Assembly (NCBI GenBank): GCA_963924555.1
Contig: OZ004584.1
Coordinates: 8,059,001-8,123,000 of the forward strand
Length of the DNA: 64,000 nt
Reading direction: 5' to 3'
Origin: Crambe crambe
Lineage: Eukaryota > Porifera > Demospongiae > Poecilosclerida > Crambeidae
The notes below the pieces were generated by a model. The model was not told the DNA's origin. It saw only the letters and a program-made list of their open reading frames with translations, and did not search any database. Every line of letters starts with the position of its first letter. The first letter of the stretch is position 1. A program made the position numbers and the translations under genes. Of the stretch, positions 56,333 through 64,000 are shown piece after piece.

Positions 56333-59300
56333 ATGGAGATCGTGCCAGTCCCCGAGAGGCTGCAGTTCGATGCTGAGCGGCTGAGGCTGCACTTGGAGAG
56401 GAAGCTCCTTGGATTCAGTTGCAAGGCTGGTCAGCTGCAAGTCCAGAAGTACATGTAAATATGAAGTTCAAGTCTTGAAGCCTAGCCATGTTCTTATGCT
56501 GCCCCTCTCTGGTTCTCTAGGTTTGGTGAGTCGAATCCCACCTATTATCTGCGCAGCTCCACTTCTGGAGAGGAGTATGTGTTGAGAAGGAGACCACCTG
56601 GAAAGCTGTTACCTGGTGCACACAGGGTAAGGTATACCGTGGCTATTAGGTGGATGGGCGTGGCATGTCTTTAGGGACCCATCCCCCCTCCCTTGCAGGT
56701 GGATCGAGAGTTTCGTGTGATCACAGCTCTATACGGAGTCCGATTCCCAGTCCCCAAACCAATGCTATACTGTGAAGACCCTAATGTGATAGGCACACCA
56801 TTTTACATCATGGAGCATGTGAAGGTATGCTTATATCTCTGTAATCTCTCTGTTTAGAACATGGCTTGATTGATTCCTGCAATCTGATTGGTCAGTTAGA
56901 GGTAGACTAATTCACTTATTTACTGGGAGTTGTCTACATATAGACTTACCTCCTCTCAGGGCATAGGTAAGTCTACATAATATTCACCCCGTGCCTGAGG
57001 CATAATAGCATTGTTGGGTGACAAAGATTAAAAATGTACAATATGTGACAGTACTTGGGAAAAGGTACCTTTTCGTGCAAAACATTAAAAGCTGTTAAAC
57101 TCTTGTAAAGTTTACAAGCTACATATAAAATGTAGGAACAAAGTGGTGTATAAATTTGATTTAAAAGCCATGTACATCTCCAGATTAAGAGCTTTAAAAT
57201 GATACCAATAACTCAATTTTGAATTTTTGAGCGAAAAGGTACCTTTTCCCAAGTACTGTCTACAGTACATGAATGCACTCCCTATTTGACAAAAGCCTTC
57301 AATGCTGAGTGTGTATCTATCATGCTGTGTGTGTGTGCAGTACAATATAATAGCATCATCAATAGCATATCATCCTATTAATAATTGATTCCTGCAATCT
57401 GATTGGTCAATTTGCAGTAAAGACTTCAACTTATCATCACTAGACTCTGACTGCAGACCATGCCTAGTTTCTGGTTCCATAGCTTGTTCAGTAGGTTCTT
57501 GGGCCTTGCAAATGCCCCACGCAGAACACCAAGGTTCTCCGAGGCAGCTTGGGTTGTTACAGTAGTCTAGCTCGTCTGTTATGTCTCGGTTGTTCACGTC
57601 AAATAGTCTAAGCATGGTGAGTCGCCGAGTATGTGAGTCGCCGAGTATTTGAAACTAGCTAGCTAGCTATAGCGCTAGGTTGTCAAGGTTATTGCCATGT
57701 TCTAAATTAGTTAGACACCTCGACCAACGGGATCTACCGTCTGTATAAACCCTCAGGCCCCTAGTAGCGCCCTCGCTATGCTCGGGACGCTACAGCCCAG
57801 GGCCTTTGGGTTTATACAGACGGTAGATCCCTTGGTCTTGTTGTCTAACTATTACAGTTGATTTAGTAAAACTTGCAACAGAGTTCTGGACTTTTGAAGC
57901 CAGTGGTTAACCAAACTCTTGATTACATCAATGAAATGTGGTAACCTGTAATAACATTGTAGTAGGATGCTAAAAAAATCTATTGCAAGTCTTATTAAAT
58001 CAACTGTATATATCTCTGGAATCTCTCTGTATATCTCTGGAATCTCTCTGTATGAATCTTTGTAATCTCCCTAAATATCTTTGTAATCTCTCCTGTGCAT
58101 TCTTTGTAATCTCTCTGTATATCTCTGTAATAAACTATCTATATTACTAGGGAAGGGTTTTTCGTGATCCCACGTTCCCAGGAGTCCCACCAGCAGAACG
58201 CCACGCCCTTATAGTTTCCATGGTGACCACTCTAGTCCAGTTGCACATACTCGACTGGAAGGACATCGGATTGGACGACTTCGGAGGAAAGGGGGCATAC
58301 TCCCAGAGACAGGTACAGACAGACAAGCCTGAATCCTAGTCTAGATCCAGGAATCGGGACTGAATACTGTGCTGATTTCATAGATCTCTGTCTGGTCCAA
58401 TAATTACCGCGAGGCAGTTCTCAAGGGAGACGAGGCAGACCCTGATATGGAATACTTAATGAAGTCCCTCCCACAGAACATGCCTCATGGCACCCAGCCC
58501 TCAAGTATGTATCAAGCCCCTTTAATTACTGGCTGTAATCACTATGGAGATTGATATATTGCTGAAGGTATTGTACATGGAGACTTTAAGATTGACAACA
58601 TTATCTTCCATCCCACTGAGGTGAGTACCAAAGTTCCTTATAACTTTTAACTTCCCTTATCTATCCACTCCCTCCCCCTCCCTCCCTCTCCCCTCCCATC
58701 CCCTCCCTTCTCTCGATCCCTTCCCCAGCCACGTGTTCTGGCCGTGTTGGACTGGGAACTGTGTACGATTGGTCACCCTCTAGCTGACCTTGCTTATATT
58801 GCTACCTTCTCCCTCATCAAGCCTGGACAAGTAATCCTTGCTGGCAACTCAGGTGGGCACTAATTAGAAGAATTGTAAGCTCCTCCCTGGCAGTATATAC
58901 TATGTCTCTCATGATTGCATGGTGCAGTTGGGAAGATAGTGGAGGACGTGGAGGGGATTCCCAGTGAGGAGGACATCACTCGCTTGTACTCTGCCCTCAC
59001 TCGACTGCCACACCCCATCCCACATTGGGGGTTCTTCAAGGCCCTCTCCTGTTTCAGAATGGCCTCCATCGCTCAGGTCTGGCAGAAGCCTCCAAATAAT
59101 CGGGACCTAGCCTCTCTTTTGGAGGTTGTATCTGTTATGGTAATACCTATTGGATGTGTAAACATCACTCCAACCCTTATGTTATGTGAAGACATAGCAA
59201 TGATGCCACGATATTCCCATTAAACTTACATCAAACCTCTTCCAGTATCAACAAAATAAATGTGGCAGACCTTCAAGTGTACTTATAAACATTCCATTCC

Positions 59301-61434
59301 ATATTAATTGACTTGGAGACCAAGCTGTTATATGACCTTTGTTACTAAACGTCCTCAGGGTGTTTATGCTAGGGGGATGAAGGGTAATGCCAGCAGCTCT
59401 GTGGCAAGGGGCTTCAAGGTGATGGTCTCCCCTCTAGCTGAAAGGGGTTGCTCCTTCATCAAGTAAGTTAATTTCTTTATCGATTTTATGGTTACATGAT
59501 ATTTATGGTGACCCCTTACCAATTGCATGGCTTTGGCTGTTGACGACCCTTTACCCCTTCATAGGGAGCAGGAAGGTATTCCATCAGTGCTGGACTTCAT
59601 CCACTATTCATCCAGAGCTAAAGAAACATTACAGAAGCTCAAGGAGTTCATGAAGGAACATGTCTACCCTATGGAACTGGTCAGCACCAAATTGTATTGT
59701 GTCCAACTGACCAATCAGATTGTTGCTTTCTCCAGGAATATTACCAACACGTGTCCAACAGTGACACCATGTGGACAGTACCTCCCATGATCGAGGATCT
59801 GAAGAAAAAAGCTCGTCAAGCTGGTCTCTGGAACCTGTTTTTACCAGGCGCGTCTGGGTTCACTCAGATGGAGTATGCCCCCATGGCCGAAGAGATGGGG
59901 AGATGTCCTTTCTCACCGGAAATATTCAACTGCAGTGCACCAGACACAGGTCAGTATATATGTATGAAGGGGGAACCCCTGGTATTTAAGCTATGATTAT
60001 TCTCTGCCCCAGGCAATATGGAGGTCCTTTACTTATATGGCAGTGAGGAACAGAAGAGGACGTGGTTGGACCCTCTCCTCCGTGGGGAGTTTCGTTCCTG
60101 TTTCAGCATGACGGAACCTGAAGTGGCTTCCAGTGATGCCACCAACATCCAATGCACCATCATCCGAGATGGAGACTCGTACATCGTCAACGGACGCAAG
60201 TGGTGGAGCAGTGGTGCAGGGGATCCAAGGTGCCGAGTTGCCATAGTGATGGGAGTGACCAATCCAAATGCTGATCGGCTGCACCAACATGGAATGATAC
60301 TGGTCCCCCTTGATTCTCCAGGGGTGACAATAATTCGTCCCCTCACTGTTTTCGGGTACGTCGATGCCCCCCACGGCCACATGGAAATAGAATTCAGCCA
60401 TGTCAGAGTCCCTGCTTCTAATCTAATACTAGGTGAGTACTGTGACTCTTATTAAGGAGACTTTAATTAGAGAACTCTCTTAATAAGAGGTGGCCATTAT
60501 TTGCAAGGAGTAATGAGATTCCAACTAGTGGAGGGGCGTTTCAAGGGGTCACCACTCCACTGCATATTTAAAGGATTAATTTTATTGCCCAGGGGAGGGG
60601 CGTGGCTTTGAGATCGCTCAGGGGCGTCTTGGTCCAGGGAGGATCCACCACTGCATGCGGATGATTGGAATGTCAGAGAGAGCTCTGGAAATGATGTGCT
60701 CAAGAGCTGCAGAGAGAAAGGCCTTTGGAAAGACTGTCCTCAGACATGTAAGATTGTGTCCTGACATCCTTCTATTATGTCCTGTTGTTGTGTGTCCTGT
60801 TATAGTTGTCTGTCCTGTCCTGATATTATAGCAAACAGTGAGGATGGATGTGTCAGAGTCCAGGATGGAGATTGACCAATGTCGTCTTCTCGTCCTCAAG
60901 GCCGCCCACGCCATCGATTGCAATGGAACCAAAGCCGCCAGGAAGGAGGTGTGTCATTTGTATGCTCATGGGGGTGTGGTCGGCTACTCTTTATTGATTG
61001 CTTTGTTTTTCAGATTGCCGCTATAAAAGTGGTGGTCGCTGGAATGGCCTGCAAAGTCATTGACAGAGCTATTCAGGTAAGTCATGTACCCTCCAAATAA
61101 TGCACACCTTGGAATCATGTGTTAATTAAGAATTACTCAAAAGAGGGCAACCTCTCTACAAAGGAGAGAACACTGGGTCCCATAGTGTGTCCATTCTTTG
61201 GAGGACAGGTGTCACTGTTAGTGTAATGTTGCATTCTTAACTGCCACTCCTTTAAGGCACAATCATAACTCATTATTGCAGGTGTTTGGAGGTATGGGGG
61301 TGTGTCAGGACACGCCCCTGGCCCACATGTATGCAGGGGCGCGTAGCCTGCGAATTGCCGACGGTCCAGATGTGGTCCACATGGAAACTGTTGCTAAGAT
61401 GGAGCTAAAAGAACAGCTCCAGTCCAAATTGTAG
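56333..61434 (+). CDS. ACAD11: Acyl-CoA dehydrogenase family member 11, 16 exons
   Basis: Exons: 56333-56454, 56521-56635, 56699-56824, 58151-58312, 58384-58504, 58568-58620, 58729-58852, 58928-59076, 59359-59462, 59565-59679, 59736-59949, 60013-60432, 60593-60747, 60832-60948, 61014-61076, 61282-61434; 770 residues in phase (human about 780). The N-terminal half is an aminoglycoside-phosphotransferase-like kinase fold ([35 protein letters not shown]). The C-terminal half is a full acyl-CoA dehydrogenase ([77 protein letters not shown]). It binds FAD and oxidises long-chain acyl-CoA; in mammals ACAD10/11 help degrade 4-hydroxy acids, the kinase domain phosphorylating the hydroxyl. Compartment (mitochondrion or peroxisome) is not clear from this sequence. 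Intron 3 (1.3 kb) hosts several inverted-repeat elements. Confidence 0.95.
57047..57260. mobile_element. Foldback element, 214 bp, in ACAD11 intron 3
   Basis: Arms 'gacagtacttgggaaaaggtacctttt' (left) and 'aaaaggtaccttttcccaagtactgtc' (right) are perfect inverted repeats. The interior is AT-rich without an ORF. Confidence 0.7.
57710..57849. mobile_element. Foldback element, 140 bp, near-complete hairpin
   Basis: Left arm 'gttagacacctcgaccaacgggatctaccgtctgtataaaccc' is inverted at the right end ('gggtttatacagacggtagatcccttggtcttgttgtctaac'). The GC-rich loop has its own smaller inverted repeat (agcg...cgct). Confidence 0.75.
57855..58006. mobile_element. MITE, 152 bp, CAGTTGATTTA termini, TA target
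   Basis: Begins TA-CAGTTGATTTAGTAAAACTTGCA and ends TGCAAGTCTTATTAAATCAACTG-TA. Inverted termini of about 23 bases with two mismatches, flanked by TA, fit a mariner-type MITE unrelated in sequence to the CAGTGGAACC family. Confidence 0.75.
61087..61212. mobile_element. MITE relic of the CAGTGGAACC family in last ACAD11 intron
   Basis: 'taccctccaaataatgcacaccttggaatca', 'aaaagagggcaacctctctacaaaggag', 'tgggtcccatagtgtgtccattctttggagg' match family blocks; ends 'tgtcactgtta'. Confidence 0.5.
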
Positions 61435-61573
61435 AAGGATCTTCTCACACAAAATAGCAAACTATTAATTTGTGTGTTTGTTCTTTGTTATCGGTCTGGG
61501 AACGAGAGCACGTTGTCGATTGCATGAGTGGGCGTGGTCATCATTATGGGAGTGGCTTGTAGATCATGGACTA
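61435..61573. other. Short ACAD11-to-kinase spacer
   Basis: Only 139 bp separate the ACAD11 stop from the proposed kinase ATG on the same strand, so the ACAD11 3' UTR and the next promoter must overlap, unless the kinase has a distant 5' exon. Confidence 0.5.
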
Positions 61574-63645
61574 ATGGCACCTCATTCTTACATATTGTTG
61601 AGAGATACTTCTCGTGGTTGTCTATTAGAATTGCGAAGAGATGGTTTCTACTACTTCCATAGCCATCGCCCCATTTTAAAGTCTTATTCTCTACGTTGTA
61701 GTCCTCATGAGGTGGCTGCACTGAGTAAGGAAGAGTGTTTGATTCTGGATGGCATTCATTCTGAAGCTGACCGCTACACAGTCTACAGCACTCCAGGGAA
61801 GCTGAAGTGGGGGTGTGGTCTCAAGGTGGGGGACACTGTTTTGGCACGACTACCTGGTGGTGGACAGCAGTACATAACTGCCATCGTTAGGTGGCGTGGG
61901 GAGGCTAATCGATTTAATGGTTATCAATTTGGAGTGGAGATCACGGTATGTATGTACTAGCTAGTACCAAGCATCCCTCCCTTCTCCCTAGTCTCACTAG
62001 CCAGCTGCGGTTGTTGTTTTTTTTTGCCCTTCTCCTCCTCACAAAAAATACGTCTGGCGCACGAGACTACCTTCTCCCTAGCCTACCTCCAATGCTAGTT
62101 TAACTTGTGCACGCAACAAAAAAAGCTGTAGATATCTCACCAGTCTATTAAACTGTCAGGTGCTTGAGTGGTGAGAACATGACTCTGCATGAGTAGAGCA
62201 TGTGCATGTGGAGTAGAGCACATGTGGTGCAAGTCTTTAACTTAGTGATTTCAAGAAACTCCATTTCTACAGTCATAACCATGATGTGCTCCTGTTAGTT
62301 TTCCTCACAACATTTATCTTGATTGCTCTGATATTAACAACATTAGGAACAGCAGTACCGTGGACGTGGGAACAATGATGGAACTAGTGATGGTCTTTTC
62401 GGAAATAGGTACTTCACTTGTGATGCTGGATGTGGTCTTTTTCTGTCTTTGGATGAGATAAAGCAACCACCTCCTGTTAGTGCAACGTCAAGTGGTGAGT
62501 CACAAGATCGTATCTTAAAACTGGAGAGAGAACTGAGAGAGAAGACACAAGAAACTCACCACCTCCAGCAGCAGCTGAGGCAAGAAAGAGAACAAGTGAA
62601 CAGATTTCAGGGGGAGATGAGGAGGAAGGACCAGGAGGTGAGGGAGGAGAGGGAGAGAGTGGTCAGACTGGACCAAGAGATTAGGAGGAAGGATGAAGAG
62701 CTGCGACAAACTGTGACTAGATTTATGGTTGAGTTGCAGCATGTGAGGAACGAGTCAGAACAGTACCAACGTCAGTTCAGAGAGGAGCAGGTCCAACGAC
62801 AAGAACTTGCAGGTCATATTGCCCAACTGAGGGGAGAGACAGTGAACCCTCAACTGCTGGATCTGTGGGAACTCCCTCGTGAAGATGTCCACATCTCACA
62901 GACCCTATTGGGAACTGGTGGGTGGGGCTATGTGGCTCGAGGCACATTCCGAGGTGAGAAAGTGGCAGTGAAGTGTCTCCATCGAGAAATTCTCTCCCCA
63001 CAGAACGAGGGGAGGGTGAGACGTGAGATCAGCATCATGGCTCAGGTCCGCCATCCCAACCTCCTCCTCCTGATTGGAGCCGTCTTAACCACAGAAGGGG
63101 CAGGGCCTCTGATCGTCACTGAGCTACTGGACAGGTCCTTACGTTCTGCCTACCAAGATGGTGTGTTGGAGGAGAGAAGTAAAGTGCCCATCTTAAGGAA
63201 CGTGGCATCAGCCCTCACCTACCTCCACTCCCATCGCACCCCCATCATCCACAGAGATGTCAGCAGTGCCAACGTCCTCTTGGAGCATACAAGACCAGAA
63301 ATTCAATGGAAGGCCAAGCTTTCTGACTTTGGATCAGCCAACCTGAGTTACCTTGCCACCACCCCCTTTGAGGGAGCAGCTGTGTACTCTGCCCCTGAGG
63401 TGAGCACGGAAGACCGGAGCCGACAGACAGCCAAGATAGACGTGTACAGCTTTGGTGTGCTGGTGTGTGAGGTGGCTCTGTGTCGCTTCCCTCCTGACAG
63501 ACTCCAGTTCCCCTCCATGCTGAGAGACGTGCACCATGCTACTCCAGACATGTTCCCACTGGCACGAGACTGCACCAGCCATGCCCACCAAGACAGACCT
63601 GCAATGAGGCAAGTCCTGGAGAGAATCGACCAACTCAGAACCTGA
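61574..63645 (+). CDS. CAP-Gly / coiled-coil / protein kinase (TKL-like) protein, 2 exons
   Basis: Exons 61574-61945 and 62347-63645 join in phase 0 to 556 residues. Residues about 75-160 form a CAP-Gly-like domain (LKVGDTVLARLPGG; GYQFGVEITEQQYRGRG; NNDGTSDGLFGNRYFTC), closest in feel to the CYLD type; the intron splits it. A charged coiled coil spans about 180-285 (LERELREKTQETHHLQQQL). The kinase domain at about 305-556 is complete: GTGGWGYV loop, VAVKCLH lysine, HRDVSSANVLL catalytic loop, DFG, YSAPEV and VYSFGVLVCE, which suggests a TKL-group serine/threonine or dual-specificity kinase. Microtubule or ubiquitin-linked scaffolding of a signalling kinase is inferred. The open frame extends upstream of the ATG to a TTG at 61472, so an extra 5' exon is possible. 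The gene starts 139 bp after the ACAD11 stop. Confidence 0.8.
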
Positions 63646-63789
63646 GATAAAAAACGGTTGTGTGTCGCTTATTATATTGGCGACCCTTACCATATTCACA
63701 AACTGATGACCCTTTACCTGTATTCATGATGATTAACCATGACTTGGAGTTTCTAATAGTGTTTGGACAGTTCAGATCTGACTGGTAGA
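63646..63789. other. 3' flank of the kinase gene
   Basis: No coding sequence seen; likely 3' UTR. Confidence 0.4.
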
Positions 63790-64000
63790 CTCAGATCATG
63801 AGGCAATGAGAAGATGTCCTTTCTCACTGGATATTTCTGTGGGGAGTGTCCATAGTGACCACTCTGGAGGATGGAGGAAAGGGGGCATACTCACAGAGAC
63901 AGGTACAGACAGACAAGCCCGAGTCCCAGAGAATTACTATGGCAATTTCATAGATCTCTGTCTAGTCCAATAATCACCACAAGGCAGTGAGATGAGGAAG
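63790..64000 (+). pseudogene. Degenerate duplicated fragments of ACAD11, intron retained
   Basis: 'gaagatgtcctttctcactggatatt' matches ACAD11 exon 11 near 59900, 'gtccatagtgaccactctggag' matches exon 4 near 58218, and 'ggaggaaagggggcatactcacagagacaggtacagacagacaagcc' (63868 onward) matches the end of exon 4 plus its intron (58282-58330). It continues through 'tttcatagatctctgtct(a/g)gtccaataat' into exon 5 (58376 onward). The order is rearranged, frames are broken, and the copy runs off the window. Because intron sequence is kept it is a DNA-level duplication, not a retrocopy. Confidence 0.8.

Noticed and set aside
57370..57615. Minus-strand 81-codon ORF with Cys-rich start ([18 protein letters not shown]) in ACAD11 intron
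   Set aside because: The Cys pattern is not one I recognise, and its end runs into the repeated 'ctgcaatctgattggtca' sequence. A nested exon or repeat fragment is possible but unsupported.

Overview
The window looks like nuclear DNA of an early-branching animal, most probably a demosponge (an inference; Amphimedon-like species fit best). Reasons: metazoan genes (integrin alpha, EVH1/cordon-bleu-type actin regulator, ANKAR, BTB-BACK protein, CDK12/13), many short GT-AG introns, gene spacing of only about 0.1-1.5 kb, and introns full of short inverted-repeat elements and microsatellites. It is eukaryotic: there are no operons, ribosome binding sites or CRISPR arrays, and I found no convincing tRNA or rRNA gene.

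Layout, left to right. 1-3189 (+): 3' part of GTF3C4 (TFIIIC subunit), cut by the left edge. 3474-4292 (-): YAE1. 4510-9714 (+): CDK12/13-type kinase, sharing a 217-bp divergent promoter with YAE1. 10010-10344: a doubtful spliced micro-ORF. 10939-24644 (+): a 2170-residue protein with an EVH1 domain, two ubiquitin-like segments (the second cordon-bleu-like), huge proline/serine-rich regions and a WH2-like tail. 24912-26388 (-): RPP25/RPP25L (RNase P/MRP Alba subunit). 27152-36196 (+): BTB-BACK protein with a 6.4-kb intron. 36634-41310 (-): ANKAR, almost intronless. 41513-42603 (+): INO80C, divergent from ANKAR. 43575-54787 (-): integrin alpha with an atypical long cytoplasmic tail. 56333-61434 (+): ACAD11 (16 exons). 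61574-63645 (+): a CAP-Gly/coiled-coil/TKL-like protein kinase starting 139 bp after ACAD11. 63790-64000: a degenerate, intron-containing fragment duplicated from ACAD11.

Exon chains were checked by splice phase. For CDK12, the EVH1 protein, RPP25, YAE1, BTB-BACK, ANKAR, INO80C, ACAD11 and the CAP-Gly kinase the summed exon lengths are multiples of three with no internal stop in the chosen frame. For the integrin and GTF3C4 only part of the chain was joined base by base.

The genes do not form one pathway. They cover transcription and chromatin (GTF3C4, CDK12, INO80C), RNA and ribosome-related functions (RPP25, YAE1), cytoskeleton and adhesion (EVH1/Cobl-like, integrin alpha), fatty-acid oxidation (ACAD11) and signalling (CAP-Gly kinase). 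The most novel-looking items are the EVH1-Cobl architecture, the CAP-Gly-kinase fusion, the integrin tail without a GFFKR motif, a family of mariner-like MITEs beginning CAGTGGAACC, and a 16-bp element shared by two promoters.
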